64,000 bases of DNA, taken from the NCBI GenBank assembly GCA_008363075.1, contig RHKK01000003.1, positions 25,658 to 89,657 on the forward strand, in the 5' to 3' direction. The position numbers and the translations under genes were made by a program. The stretch is from Candidatus Uhrbacteria bacterium (GTDB lineage: Bacteria > Patescibacteriota > Patescibacteriia > 2-12-FULL-60-25). Below are positions 1-9,032 of this stretch, piece by piece. Under the pieces are notes generated by a model. It saw only the letters and a program-made list of their open reading frames with translations, was not told where the DNA came from and searched no databases. How positions within the stretch are numbered: the first letter of the stretch is position 1; each line of letters opens with the position of its first letter.

Positions 1-194
1 ACGCGGGCCTCATACGGGCCGACGGCGATCGACTTTTCCGTGGAGCGCGTCCAGGGCTCCATCAGGTCGAAGTAAACGAGGAGCCTGTCGATATCCCCGG
101 CTGTCAGGCGATAGCGTTCGTTTTCTTGGGAGACGAGTTCGAAGCGTCCCCGCAGATACGTGAGCATCACGTGAATCAGGACGGCTTCATTCAT
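1..194 (-). CDS. Hypothetical protein, 5' part only (runs off the window)
   Basis: Reading leftwards, an ATG is preceded by GGAGG five bases upstream and opens a frame with no stop to the window edge (64 codons). The visible part begins MNEAVLIHVMLTYLRGRF and looks helical. I recognise no family. The strong SD places it with the accessory class of this window rather than the SD-less core genes. It is divergent from ychF. Confidence 0.5.
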   Translation of the reverse strand, partial: MNEAVLIHVMLTYLRGRFELVSQENERYRLTAGDIDRLLVYFDLMEPWTRSTEKSIAVGPYEAR

Positions 195-292
195 CTCGGC
201 CTCCAAGGTTCGTGCAGGCACCTTGCGTCGCGTCCGCAAAAACGTCAATCCTTGTCACTGTTAGCTGTTTCCTGTTAACTGCTCTTTGGTTT

Positions 293-1375
293 ATGGCGCT
301 CCAAATCGGTATCGTCGGCCTTCCAAATGTGGGCAAATCCACATTGTTTTCGGCGATCACGAAGAAGCAAGTCGATTGCGCGAACTATCCGTTCTGCACG
401 ATCGACCCGAACGTCGGCGTCGTCGAGGTGCCGGACGAGCGCCTGGCCGTGCTCGCGAAGATCAGCAACACCCAGAAGATCGTCCCGACCGTGATCGAAT
501 TCGTGGATATCGCCGGTCTCGTGAAAGGCGCGGCCGAGGGGCAGGGGCTCGGCAACAAGTTCCTGTCGAACATCCGTGAGACGGACGCGATCGCGCAAGT
601 CGTTCGCGCCTTCGAAGACACGAACATTCTGCACGTGGACGGATCGATCGATCCGTTACGCGACGCGGAGACGATCAACACCGAGCTTGCCCTCGCCGAT
701 TTGGAACAGCTGGTAAAACGAAAAGACAATATCGAGAAGCAAATGAAGAGCGGCAAGACGAAAGAGCTTGAAGCCGAACTTGCGGCCGTCACGCGTGCCG
801 TCGATGCGTTGAATGCCGGCATTATGTTGCGCGACGTGCCGTGGCCCGAGGAGGAGCGCAAGGCGCTGAAGCAACTCAACCCGTTGACGCTGAAGCCCAT
901 GCTCTACGTCGTGAACGTGAGCGAGGCCCAGCTTGGCGACGGTTCATGGAAAGAGCGCGTGAAGGACTTGAAGGGCCGTCTCGTGCCCGTGTGCGTGAAG
1001 ATGGAAGCCGATCTCTCCACGATGTCGGACGAAGAAAAGAAAGAATATCTTGAGATGGCGGGGCAGACTCGCTCCGGTCTCGATGAATTGATCAAGCAAG
1101 CCTACGATGTGCTCGGCCTCATCACCTTTTTGACGACGGGCGAGATCGAAACGCGCGCCTGGACCGTGACCAAAGGATCGACCGCGCCGCAAGCCGCGGG
1201 AAAAATCCACACGGATTTCGAAAAGAACTTCATCCGCGCGGAAGTGACATCCTATGACGATTACGTCGCCTGCGGCGGCGAAGCCGGCGCCCGCGACAAG
1301 GGTAAGACGCGGGTCGAAGGGAAGGAGTATGTGATGCGCGACGGCGACGTTTGCTACTTCCGTATCGGAGCGTAA
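293..1375 (+). CDS. ychF: Ribosome-binding ATPase YchF (OLA1 family)
   Basis: Obg-related P-loop NTPase that binds ribosomes and prefers ATP; widely conserved in bacteria. The product is 360 aa, normal for the family. The P-loop GLPNVGKST lies at residues 9-17, DIAGLVKGAAEGQGLGNKFL follows as the G3/switch region, and the specificity motif is NVSE rather than NKxD, as expected for YchF. A coiled coil follows at about 130-200, and the C-terminal TGS-like domain includes FLTTGEIETRAWTV. The start at 293 (MALQIGIVGLP) matches the family start; a longer frame upstream is not credible. No SD is visible. ugd follows 12 bp downstream, so the two are probably cotranscribed. Confidence 0.95.
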   Translation: MALQIGIVGLPNVGKSTLFSAITKKQVDCANYPFCTIDPNVGVVEVPDERLAVLAKISNTQKIVPTVIEFVDIAGLVKGAAEGQGLGNKFLSNIRETDAIAQVVRAFEDTNILHVDGSIDPLRDAETINTELALADLEQLVKRKDNIEKQMKSGKTKELEAELAAVTRAVDALNAGIMLRDVPWPEEERKALKQLNPLTLKPMLYVVNVSEAQLGDGSWKERVKDLKGRLVPVCVKMEADLSTMSDEEKKEYLEMAGQTRSGLDELIKQAYDVLGLITFLTTGEIETRAWTVTKGSTAPQAAGKIHTDFEKNFIRAEVTSYDDYVACGGEAGARDKGKTRVEGKEYVMRDGDVCYFRIGA

Positions 1376-1387
1376 AGTGAACGTTCT

Positions 1388-2674
1388 ATGAACGTCGCCG
1401 TCATCGGTACTGGATACGTGGGCCTCGTGTCTGGCGCGTGTTTGGCCGAACTTGGCCATCGCGTCACATGTGTGGACGTCGATCCGGCCAAGATCGAGAA
1501 GCTGCGGCAGGGCGTGATGCCGATTTATGAGCCGGGGCTTGAGGAGTTGGTGAAGCGCAATGTGGCGAACGGCCGTTTGTCGTTTACGACGCAATATGAA
1601 GACGCCGTTCCGGAAGCGGAGTTCGTGTCGATTGCCGTCGGGACGCCCTCTGCCGAAGATGGTTCCGCTGATCTCCAATACGTCTTCAAGGCCGCCGAGA
1701 TGATCGGCAAGTACCTGAAGCGTTACGCCGTCGTCGCGGACAAAAGCACGGTTCCCGTTGGCACGGCCGAGCGCGTTGGTGGGATCATTCGTTCGGTCTA
1801 TTCCGGTGAATTCGACGTGATCTCGAATCCGGAAATTCTGCGCGAGGGCCACGCCGTGTCCGATTTCCTGAACCCGACGCGCATCATCATCGGCTCGCCG
1901 TCCGAGCGTGCTGCAGATGTTGCACTGAAGCTCTATTCATTCCTCGATTGCCCGAAGCTTGTGATGTCGCCGCGTTCGGCCGAGCTTACGAAATACGCAG
2001 CAAACGCGTTTCTTGCGACCAAGATCAGTTACATCAACGAGATTGCGCATCTCGCGGAAGAGCTCGGCGCGGACATCGAGGAGGTCGCGGCCGGCATCGG
2101 GAGCGATCCGCGCATCGGAAAGGACTTTTTGCGCGCCGGTCTCGGCTGGGGAGGATCGTGCTTTCCGAAGGACGTCCGCGCGATCCGGCATACGGCATCC
2201 GCCGTCGGTCACGACATGCCGATCGTGAGCGCCGCGCTCGAGATGAATGCGCGCGCCAAACAACGCGTCGTCTCGCGCATCGAAAACGCGTTGGGCGACC
2301 TAAAAGGCAAGCGTGTGGCGCTGCTCGGCCTTTCGTTCAAGAACAACACGGACGACACGCGCGAGTCCGCCGCGCTCGAACTTGCGCGTCGCTTTCTCGA
2401 TGCGGGTGCAAGCGTCTCCGCATTCGACCCCGCCGCCGTGATTTATGACGCCGACCTCGAAGCGAACATCGACCGCAAAACGTCGGCGATGGATGCTTTG
2501 CACGAGGCCGACGCGCTCATCCTTGCCACCGAATGGGACGAGTTCCGCAGTCTCGATCTCGCGGAAGCAAAACAAAAGATGAAAGGCAATCTGATCATGG
2601 ACGCTCGCAATCTTCTGGATCCGGAACAGGTCAAAAAATTCGGCTTTGTGTACCTCTGTGTGGGTCGGTCCTAG
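1388..2674 (+). CDS. ugd: UDP-glucose 6-dehydrogenase
   Basis: Oxidises UDP-glucose to UDP-glucuronate with two NAD+, supplying uronic acid for surface polysaccharide. The 428-aa protein has the N-terminal Rossmann signature GTGYVGLVSGACLAELG, the central dimerisation helix region (AELTKYAANAFLATKISYIN) and the catalytic cysteine near residue 258 in GWGGSCFPKDVRA. The C-terminal domain contains LGLSFKNNTDDTRES, which closes the nucleotide-sugar site. It lies 12 bp after ychF with no SD. A hairpin with a T run begins about 30 bp after the stop. A related UDP-sugar dehydrogenase (for example UDP-ManNAc) cannot be fully excluded, but the motifs fit the Ugd/TuaD group best. Confidence 0.93.
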   Translation: MNVAVIGTGYVGLVSGACLAELGHRVTCVDVDPAKIEKLRQGVMPIYEPGLEELVKRNVANGRLSFTTQYEDAVPEAEFVSIAVGTPSAEDGSADLQYVFKAAEMIGKYLKRYAVVADKSTVPVGTAERVGGIIRSVYSGEFDVISNPEILREGHAVSDFLNPTRIIIGSPSERAADVALKLYSFLDCPKLVMSPRSAELTKYAANAFLATKISYINEIAHLAEELGADIEEVAAGIGSDPRIGKDFLRAGLGWGGSCFPKDVRAIRHTASAVGHDMPIVSAALEMNARAKQRVVSRIENALGDLKGKRVALLGLSFKNNTDDTRESAALELARRFLDAGASVSAFDPAAVIYDADLEANIDRKTSAMDALHEADALILATEWDEFRSLDLAEAKQKMKGNLIMDARNLLDPEQVKKFGFVYLCVGRS

Positions 2675-2705
2675 ACACGCAACCGGTTTTCTGCAACGGG
2701 GTAGT

Positions 2706-2732
2706 ACATGCCACCTTCGGCATGTCTTTTTT
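2706..2732 (+). terminator. Intrinsic terminator after ugd, overlapping the comEC start
   Basis: ACATGCC and GGCATGT form a 7-bp stem around ACCTTC, followed by C and six T. It ends the ychF-ugd unit but covers the first codons annotated for comEC. Confidence 0.7.
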
Positions 2733-3940
2733 GGGGCTTCCTTTCCGGAATCGCCTTGCATTCGCTCTACCTGCGAACGCCGTTTGAGTTGAGTTGGCTT
2801 TTCGCCGGCGCCTGTCTCTTTGGATGGGCCGCGTGGTTTTTGCGAAGCAAGCGCGAGGCGTTGCTGATGCTCGCTTGTTTCGGGGTCTGTGTCGGACTGA
2901 TGCGCTTCGAGCTCGCGCGGCCGGATCTTCCGGCGAACCTTCGAGCGTTTGATCCGTCCGTTTTCGCATACCAACTCGACGGATCGCCTCCGCTGATTGC
3001 CGATGTGCGTTCTGCGCTTTCTACGCGAATCCAGACGCTATTCCCGGGCGATCCGGGCCGACTGTTTGCCGGATTTCTCTATGGCGAGCGTAAATTGTCG
3101 GCGCAAACAAAGGAGGAAGTGCGACGCGCGGGGCTCACGCATCTCGTCGCCGTGTCGGGCGGCAATGTCACCATGCTGTTTCTCGCCTTGTCCCGCGTGC
3201 TCAAGCCGCTACGCTGGTCCAAGCGGCGGCGTTGTATCGCGCTCACGTTTGCGCTTGGACTGTTCGTGCTCCTCGTATCCCCGCAGGCGCCGGTGATGCG
3301 TGCGGCCGTGATGGCGACGCTCATCCTGCTCGCGCCTCTCGTCGGTCGCATTCCCGACACGAAGCACCTCCTCCTTGTTGCGGCCGTCGCGTTCACGATA
3401 TGGCGCCCCGAATCCATGCTCTTCGATCCCTCATTCATCCTGTCGTTCCTCGCCATGCTTGGCCTGTTCACCTACGGCGCGAACATCGGCGAGTGGATCG
3501 AAGAACGAACGCGCTCCTCATTCCTCGGTGAACTGGTCGGTTCCACGCTCGGCGCGACGTTACTGACGACGCCGTATTCGATGTGGGCGTTCGGAAACGC
3601 GAGCGCCATCGGGATCATCGCGAACCTCTTCGCCGTCCCGCTCGTTCCGTGGACCCTCGTTGCGGGTTCTCTCGCCCTCGTCTTCCCGCTTCCTCCCTTC
3701 GTGTTTTTCGCCGAACTTATTTTGCGGGCAACTCTCGGGATCGCGCATCTTTCCGCGCTGGTTCCGTTCGGCGCCTGGTCTCGGGTGATTGTCTCGCCTT
3801 GGTTTATGTTCGCGAGCTATGCGGCGATCGGATGGGTATGGATGTCATTACGTCGACATGAGAGTATCCACAGAAAATTGTCAGCGCGCGATCGCGTGTC
3901 GGATCACACGGACGGAATCGGATCATTCTTTTTCACCTAA
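2708..3940 (+). CDS. comEC: ComEC/Rec2-family competence protein (Competence domain only)
   Basis: Polytopic membrane protein expected to form the channel for single-stranded DNA uptake. The 410-aa product has many hydrophobic helices and the diagnostic Competence-domain segment HLVAVSGGNVTMLF at about residues 143-156. It lacks the C-terminal metallo-beta-lactamase domain of full ComEC and has only a short N-terminal region. Such short forms, as I recall, occur in Patescibacteria, which often keep competence genes. The first ATG lies inside a terminator hairpin, so the true start may be later (no good SD at either place). The C-terminal tail after the last helix is basic and unremarkable. 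Confidence 0.85.
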   Translation: MPPSACLFWGFLSGIALHSLYLRTPFELSWLFAGACLFGWAAWFLRSKREALLMLACFGVCVGLMRFELARPDLPANLRAFDPSVFAYQLDGSPPLIADVRSALSTRIQTLFPGDPGRLFAGFLYGERKLSAQTKEEVRRAGLTHLVAVSGGNVTMLFLALSRVLKPLRWSKRRRCIALTFALGLFVLLVSPQAPVMRAAVMATLILLAPLVGRIPDTKHLLLVAAVAFTIWRPESMLFDPSFILSFLAMLGLFTYGANIGEWIEERTRSSFLGELVGSTLGATLLTTPYSMWAFGNASAIGIIANLFAVPLVPWTLVAGSLALVFPLPPFVFFAELILRATLGIAHLSALVPFGAWSRVIVSPWFMFASYAAIGWVWMSLRRHESIHRKLSARDRVSDHTDGIGSFFFT

Positions 3941-3998
3941 GTTGAATCAACTCCGGCATCTGCCTGTTTGCATCGTTGATCGTGACAAACAAACATTT

Positions 3999-4026
3999 TT
4001 GACGCAGTTTTTGGCTAACGTATCGT
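3999..4026 (+). promoter_or_regulatory. Promoter for the recA leader, with TTTTTGGCTAA in its spacer
   Basis: TTGACG (3999-4004), 16-bp spacer, TATCGT (4021-4026). The spacer carries TTTTTGGCTAA (4008-4018), the same half-site found as palindromes upstream of both large accessory operons. Predicted transcription start is near 4033, about 30 bp before the structured RNA. Confidence 0.5.
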
Positions 4027-4064
4027 GAATATCAGGTCGCGAGACCTTTTGACAGGGACAAGGA

Positions 4065-4380
4065 TGGCCGATCCGAACGGCAGAAGGGTGGCGCCCGGAG
4101 ATAACCGATCCGGGAGCGGGCCACCGCGGTGCGGTCGACGTTACGTCGAACTGCGCTTCGTCCGGCGCATGCTGGACCGCGATGCTCGGAACGGCCACGG
4201 GTGCGTGGAAGTTTGATGGAGCGGGGCACACGGTGTCCGACCGAGGGTCGGACGACCCGCCGCCGCGATATGAATCTTGGTCGGCCGTTTTTACAAGCTT
4301 CGCCGGCCTCGCGCTCCCGATCTTATCCAAAACGGCCGACACGCGGGCGCATCCGACCTTGCGTCCGCGGTTGGTCGGAC
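4065..4380 (+). ncRNA. Structured recA leader RNA (possible cis-regulator or independent ncRNA)
   Basis: The 515-bp gap before recA is dense in base-pairing. A closing stem (4065-4076 with 4186-4197, 11 pairs and one A.A mismatch) encloses three hairpins: around 4087-4123 (GTGGC/GCCAC plus CCCGG/CCGGG), 4129-4156 (CGACG/CGTCG core) and 4160-4177 (GTCCGGC/GCTGGAC). Downstream are a perfect 8-bp hairpin (4235-4253), an 11-bp long-range stem (4281-4291 with 4329-4339) and a 7-bp stem (4352-4358 with 4373-4379). The sequence GTCCGACC at 4235 can pair equally well with GGTCGGAC at 4246 or 4373, so two exclusive folds are possible. It does not match tmRNA, 6S or SRP RNA as far as I can see. No protein-coding gene is supported here. 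Confidence 0.55.
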
Positions 4381-4455
4381 TTATCCACGTTTTCACTCTT
4401 GATCGATCAAAGACGGGAACGTAACCTATCGAACATAAATAGAACACCTAACGCT

Positions 4456-5541
4456 ATGGCCAAAAAACTGAATGAACCACAGGATGGGCGACGCGTCGCC
4501 GTCCAGGGAGCGATCGACCAGATCAAGGAAAAGTTCGGCGAAGGCTCGATCATGAAGCTTGGCGAGGCCCGTAAGATGCAAATCGAGACGATCCCGACCG
4601 GATGTCTTTCGCTCGATCTCGCCCTCGGCGTGTTCGGCGTCCCGCGCGGTCGTATCATCGAGATTTACGGCCCGGAAGCGTCCGGAAAGACGACGCTCGC
4701 GCAACACATCATCGCCGAGGCGCAAAAGCAGGGCGGCATCGCCGCGTTCGTGGACGCCGAACACGCGCTCGATCCGGATTACGCGCGCAAGATCGGCGTG
4801 GACGTCGACAACATGCTCATCTCGCAGCCGGATACGGGAGAACAGGCGCTCGACATCGTCGAAACGCTCGTGCGCTCGAACGCGGTGGACGTGGTGGTCG
4901 TGGACTCGGTGGCCGCGCTCACGCCGCGCGCGGAGATCGAGGGCGAGATGGGCGACCAGCACATGGGACTTCAGGCGCGGCTCATGAGCCAGGCGTTGCG
5001 CAAGCTCACGGGCATCATTTCGCGTTCGCGGTGCACCGTGATCTTCATCAACCAGATCCGCCAAAAGATCGGCGTCGTCTTCGGTAATCCGGAGACGACC
5101 ACCGGCGGCACGGCGCTCAAGTTTTATTCGTCGGTGCGTATCGAAGTACGCCGCAGCGCGCAGATCAAGATGGGCGAAAAGATCATCGGCAATCGTACGA
5201 AAGTAAAGGTAGTGAAAAACAAGGTGGCCGCGCCGTTCCGTACCTGCGAGTTCGATATCATGTACAACGAAGGCATCTCCATTCCGGGTGACGTCCTCGA
5301 TGTCGGAACCGAGCTCGGTGTGATCTCGAAGTCCGGGAACTCATATACGTATGGAACGGAAAAGCTCGGCGTCGGGCGAGAGAATGCGAAGCTCGGCTTG
5401 CGCGAACGCCCCGCGCTCCTCAAGGAAATCCGCGAAAAATCCCTTGCCGCTTGGCAGGAGCGTGAACAGGTAGGCCTTCCGGGCAAGCCTGCGGCGGACG
5501 AGCCGCCGGCGGGAGATGACGAGATGCCTTCAAGCGAATAG
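4456..5541 (+). CDS. recA: Recombinase RecA
   Basis: ATP-dependent strand-exchange protein for homologous recombination and SOS induction. The product is 361 aa from [13 protein letters not shown], normal length. Walker [10 protein letters not shown] sits at about residues 72-80. The Walker B-like [12 protein letters not shown], the L1 loop [15 protein letters not shown], and [22 protein letters not shown] (L2) are all intact. The C-terminal tail is acidic ([14 protein letters not shown]), as usual. The start was chosen because family homology begins here; the open frame extends upstream into the structured leader but has no homology. No SD is visible. ftsK follows 12 bp later. Confidence 0.97.
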   Translation: MAKKLNEPQDGRRVAVQGAIDQIKEKFGEGSIMKLGEARKMQIETIPTGCLSLDLALGVFGVPRGRIIEIYGPEASGKTTLAQHIIAEAQKQGGIAAFVDAEHALDPDYARKIGVDVDNMLISQPDTGEQALDIVETLVRSNAVDVVVVDSVAALTPRAEIEGEMGDQHMGLQARLMSQALRKLTGIISRSRCTVIFINQIRQKIGVVFGNPETTTGGTALKFYSSVRIEVRRSAQIKMGEKIIGNRTKVKVVKNKVAAPFRTCEFDIMYNEGISIPGDVLDVGTELGVISKSGNSYTYGTEKLGVGRENAKLGLRERPALLKEIREKSLAAWQEREQVGLPGKPAADEPPAGDDEMPSSE

Positions 5542-5553
5542 AATGGGCGTGTC

Positions 5554-7857
5554 ATGGGCCGTCGCAGAAAGTCATCCGTGGGTCTCCGGATGGAGCCGGA
5601 AACAAGGAAGGGGGTCGCCGTCGTGGCCCTCTTCTTCGGCGCATTATTCCTACTGCTCACGTTTTTCGACATGGGCGGTGACATCGGTCGCACGGTGAAC
5701 GAGGGCGTGTCCTATATTTTCGGATGGGACAAGCTCGTGATCCCGTTTATCCTCATGGCATGGGGATATCACGTGGCTGCCCCGGACCGCTTGCCGCTCC
5801 GGTTTTCCAACATGCTCGGGTTCCTGCTCTTTTTCCTTTCGCTGAACCCGCTTGTGCATGCCGTGACGTTTCCGGAACTCCAGCCCGTGGCTGACGCCGC
5901 GCTTTCCGTGGCCGGAGGCAAGCTCGGGGAAAGCGTCGCGATCCCGCTCGCGCGGATGCTCGGACTGCCCGGGAGCGTCGTCCTCCTGACCGCGCTCTTG
6001 GTGATATCACTCTTGCTCATGTTCAATGCCACGCTCCGGCAGGTGCTGTTTTTCATCGATCTCGTCTGGAAAGGACTGGCGATGTTCCTGAAGGGGCTTT
6101 GGTCACCCGTGCGGTCGTGGATGGAAGCGCGCGCCGAGGCGCGCGCGGCGACTGCGCTGAAACCCTTGGAAGAAGAGGCGGAAGAGGAAACGGGCGAGGA
6201 GATCGAAGAGGAGGAAGCGGATGAAGAGACGGAGGAGGTCCAAGAAGAGGGGCGTGACGAAATTCGCATGTCGCGTCCGAAGCCGAAGAAGCGCTATCCG
6301 CGCGTCGAGATCCCGCTCGACCTGCTCGATCGTCGCGATGACAAGCCGACCTCGGGCGACATCGTGCATAACCGCGAGGTGATCCGACGCACGCTCGAAA
6401 ACTTCGGCATCCCGGTCGAGATGGCGGAAGTCGCGGTCGGGCCGACCGTCACGCAGTTCGCATTCAAGCCGTCCGACGGCATCAAGCTTTCGCGCATCAC
6501 GGGTTTGAATAATGATCTTGCTCTCGCGCTGGCCGCGCACCCGATCCGCATCGAAGCGCCGATTCCGGGCAAATCGCTCGTCGGCGTGGAGGTGCCCAAC
6601 AAGTCCGTCGCGACGGTCGGCGTGCGCGAGATGCTCGAATCTAGGGAGTTCCGCGAGCGTCGCGGCGGCCTCACCTTCGTGCTCGGCAAGGACGTCTCCG
6701 GCAAGGCGTGGACGGCCGATCTCGCCAAAATGCCGCACTTGCTCGTCGCCGGCGCGACCGGTTCCGGCAAATCCGTGGGCCTGAACGTACTCATCATGTC
6801 GTATCTCTACACGCTCGGACCCGATGACGTGAAATTTATCATGGTGGATCCGAAGCGCGTCGAGCTCCAGGTGTACAACGGCATCCCGCATCTCATCACG
6901 CCGGTCATCACAAAGGTTCCGGAAACGGTAAACGCGCTCAAATGGGCCCTGCGCGAGATGGACCGCCGCCTCGACTTGCTCGGCAGCATGAACGCGAAGG
7001 ATATCGCGAGCTATAACATGCGCGTGCAGGACCGGCTGCCGTACATCGTCATCATCATCGACGAAATGGCGGATCTCATGGCCGCCTCGGCGGCGGAAGT
7101 CGAGGGGCCGATCGTCCGCCTCGCGCAAATGTCGCGTGCCGTCGGCATCCACCTTGTGCTTGCGACGCAGCGTCCGTCCGTGGACGTGATCACGGGTCTC
7201 ATCAAGGCCAACGTCCCGGGGCGCATCGCGTTTGCCGTCGCGTCCGCGACCGACTCGCGCACCATCCTGGACCAGCAGGGTGCGGAAAAGCTGCTTGGCC
7301 GCGGCGACATGCTCATCACGTCGAACGAAATCCCCGTTCCGAAGCGCTTGCAGGGAGCATTCGTCTCGGAGGCGGAAATCGGCCGCGTCGTGGATTTCAT
7401 CAAATCGAAATACGAACCGCCGGAATACGATGCCTCGGTGGTGGAACGTTCATCCGGCGGACCGACGGTATTCGGCAACGGCGGCGGCGAGGACGCGGAC
7501 CCGCTTATTCCCGATGCGAAGGAGGAAATTATTCGAGCGGGCAAGGCGTCGGCTTCGCTCCTGCAGCGCCGGCTTAAGGTCGGGTACGCGCGAGCCGCGC
7601 GCCTGCTCGACCTGCTTGAACAGGAAGGCTTCATCGGTCCGGCCGACGGAGCAAAGCCGCGCGAAATCCTGAAGGCTGACTTCACCAAGGCGGATCCGCT
7701 CGTGGCCAACCGCCGCGCCATTCCTGTGCCGGAACCTGAACCCGAGGACGAAAAGGATGACGAGGAAATCGAAGACGAGGAGGTGGAAGAGGACGGCGAG
7801 GATGCGGGGGAGGAGATGGATGAAGAGATCGAAGAAGAAGAGGAGGAAGGGGTTTGA
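5554..7857 (+). CDS. ftsK: DNA translocase FtsK/SpoIIIE
   Basis: Septal dsDNA pump that clears and aligns chromosome termini at division. The 767-aa protein has about four N-terminal membrane helices (residues 25-170), an acidic linker rich in Glu (about 200-235), then the FtsK alpha/beta motor with Walker A GATGSGKSVGLN near 398-410 and Walker B YIVIIIDEMADLM near 495-507. The gamma winged helix (about 650-705) includes KASASLLQRRLKVGYARAAR, which normally reads polar KOPS-like sequences. An unusually long acidic tail of about 55 residues (mostly Glu/Asp) follows the gamma domain. It lies 12 bp after recA, without a clear SD, so the two may form an operon. Confidence 0.95.
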   Translation: MGRRRKSSVGLRMEPETRKGVAVVALFFGALFLLLTFFDMGGDIGRTVNEGVSYIFGWDKLVIPFILMAWGYHVAAPDRLPLRFSNMLGFLLFFLSLNPLVHAVTFPELQPVADAALSVAGGKLGESVAIPLARMLGLPGSVVLLTALLVISLLLMFNATLRQVLFFIDLVWKGLAMFLKGLWSPVRSWMEARAEARAATALKPLEEEAEEETGEEIEEEEADEETEEVQEEGRDEIRMSRPKPKKRYPRVEIPLDLLDRRDDKPTSGDIVHNREVIRRTLENFGIPVEMAEVAVGPTVTQFAFKPSDGIKLSRITGLNNDLALALAAHPIRIEAPIPGKSLVGVEVPNKSVATVGVREMLESREFRERRGGLTFVLGKDVSGKAWTADLAKMPHLLVAGATGSGKSVGLNVLIMSYLYTLGPDDVKFIMVDPKRVELQVYNGIPHLITPVITKVPETVNALKWALREMDRRLDLLGSMNAKDIASYNMRVQDRLPYIVIIIDEMADLMAASAAEVEGPIVRLAQMSRAVGIHLVLATQRPSVDVITGLIKANVPGRIAFAVASATDSRTILDQQGAEKLLGRGDMLITSNEIPVPKRLQGAFVSEAEIGRVVDFIKSKYEPPEYDASVVERSSGGPTVFGNGGGEDADPLIPDAKEEIIRAGKASASLLQRRLKVGYARAARLLDLLEQEGFIGPADGAKPREILKADFTKADPLVANRRAIPVPEPEPEDEKDDEEIEDEEVEEDGEDAGEEMDEEIEEEEEEGV

Positions 7858-7890
7858 CGTTTCACGTTTCACGCTTCACGCTGCAGGAGT

Positions 7891-8592
7891 ATGGCGTTCG
7901 TGACAAAACGATTGAACTCGCCGGGCCGGCTCGGGCCCGATCTGATCGAGCTGCGCGAACGAGTCGGACTGACCCTTGAGGAGGCGGCGCACAAGACCAA
8001 GCTCGCGCCCTCGCTCGTGAAGGCGTTCGAGCGGGAGGAATGGACGGAGCTCCCGGACCCGGTATACGCCGAGCGGTTGCTGAAATCGTACGTGTCGTAC
8101 TTCGGCGCGAACGAATCGTATTATCTCCACAAATTTCGCGAGGGCCTCGAGGCGCGCGAGATCGTGCGCGACCGCGCGACGCTCCTGCCGCGGCCGATGC
8201 GCGTCGGTGCGTTCGAGCTCGCGGTCACGCCGCGCATCCTCGCGGCCGCGGGATCCCTGTGCTTCACGCTCCTGCTCGGCGGCTACGTGTTTTCGCAAGC
8301 GCGCGCGATGTCGGTCGCACCGACGTTACGCGTCGACGCGCCGGCGGACGGGGAGCGCGTCGAGGATCCGCACGTCATCGTGCGTGGGCGGACCGTGTCC
8401 GGCGCGACCGTCACCGTCAACGACGAACCCGCGGTCGTCGGGGACGACGGCGGGTTCGAATACGAGCTCAACGTCCCGCGCGGGACGACCGTCATCCGCA
8501 TCGTGGCGCGCCGGCGGCACGGCAGCGAATCGGTGGAGGCGCGGCGCGTCATCTACGATCGCCCGCTTCCGACGCTGCCTGAAACGAGATAA
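7891..8592 (+). CDS. RodZ-like membrane protein: N-terminal HTH, one TM helix, Ig/Big-like outer domain
   Basis: Likely cell-shape or envelope protein of the RodZ type. An HTH_25-like N-terminal domain (about 12-75, with LRERVGLTLEEAAHKTKL and YAERLLKSYVSYFG) is cytoplasmic. A single membrane helix follows at about 115-135 (LAAAGSLCFTLLLGGYVF). The 95-residue outer domain is beta-rich with GRTVSGATVTVNDEPAVVG, resembling the glucodextranase/Big fold that replaces DUF4115 in many small-genome RodZ relatives. It begins 33 bp after ftsK; the gap is a TTTCACG-type short tandem tract. AGGAG lies directly before the ATG. An anti-sigma-like or sensor role is the alternative. Confidence 0.75.
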   Translation: MAFVTKRLNSPGRLGPDLIELRERVGLTLEEAAHKTKLAPSLVKAFEREEWTELPDPVYAERLLKSYVSYFGANESYYLHKFREGLEAREIVRDRATLLPRPMRVGAFELAVTPRILAAAGSLCFTLLLGGYVFSQARAMSVAPTLRVDAPADGERVEDPHVIVRGRTVSGATVTVNDEPAVVGDDGGFEYELNVPRGTTVIRIVARRRHGSESVEARRVIYDRPLPTLPETR

Positions 8593-8633
8593 AAAAGCCC
8601 ACCTTCTCCCGCGGTACGGCGGGATTCGGCGGA
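8591..8633 (-). terminator. Terminator for the small membrane-protein gene
   Basis: On the minus strand a TCCCGC/GCGGGA stem is followed by a GC-rich 3' arm and six T (8591-8596). It may also act weakly for the convergent RodZ-like gene. Confidence 0.5.
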
Positions 8634-8644
8634 TCCAGAGACGG

Positions 8645-8848
8645 CTAACGCCGACGGAAAAACAGGACGAGGCGCGCGATGAGATCGAGCGCGACCTCGG
8701 TGAGGAACATCGCGATCATCGCCAGCATGAAGGCGCTGATCGCGTCGAGCAGGAGCCAGACACCGACGAACGTGAAGACGCTGACGATCGCGTACACCTT
8801 GTGGCGGATCGGCATCTCGCCTTCGTCGAGCGAATCCTTCAGGCTCAT
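8645..8848 (-). CDS. Small two-helix membrane protein
   Basis: A 67-aa protein starting MSLKDSLDEGEMPIRHK, then two hydrophobic stretches (about 18-37 and 40-58) and a basic end FFRRR. I chose this ATG because a promoter (8913-8942) and an AGGG-type SD precede it; the longer frame upstream runs through a terminator. No family recognised. It is separated from the larger minus-strand block by a strong terminator and so is its own unit. Confidence 0.6.
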   Translation of the reverse strand: MSLKDSLDEGEMPIRHKVYAIVSVFTFVGVWLLLDAISAFMLAMIAMFLTEVALDLIARLVLFFRRR

Positions 8849-8912
8849 GCGATTCCCTGCGGCCGTTCGTTCACGATTTCCTCCCGTAAAGCCGTCGTCG
8901 AGACGGACGATC

Positions 8913-8942
8913 ACCATAGCCAAACGCGTCGATTTTGTCCAA
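8913..8942 (-). promoter_or_regulatory. Promoter for the small membrane-protein gene
   Basis: Minus strand: TTGGAC, 18-bp spacer, TATGGT, located about 65 bp before the start codon at 8848. Confidence 0.5.
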
Positions 8943-8956
8943 TCCCGTTTATCAAT

Positions 8957-9023
8957 CAAAGAAGGGCCCCGCCGTCCGCCGCTTGTCCCGTCGGATGACG
9001 GGATGCGGCAGAGTTTGGGGCCC
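8957..9023 (-). terminator. Strong terminator closing the 14.8-9.1 kb accessory block
   Basis: Minus strand: GGGCCCC and GGGGCCC close a long stem containing CTGCCGC/GCGGC and CCGTC/GACGG pairs, followed by TTCTTT. It stands after the last gene of the minus-strand block. Confidence 0.75.
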
Positions 9024-9032
9024 TCAGGGGGC

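Noticed and set aside
4033..4455. tmRNA, 6S RNA or SRP RNA before recA
   Set aside because: No tRNA-like end or tag frame, no SRP tetraloop motif, and no single long 6S-type rod.
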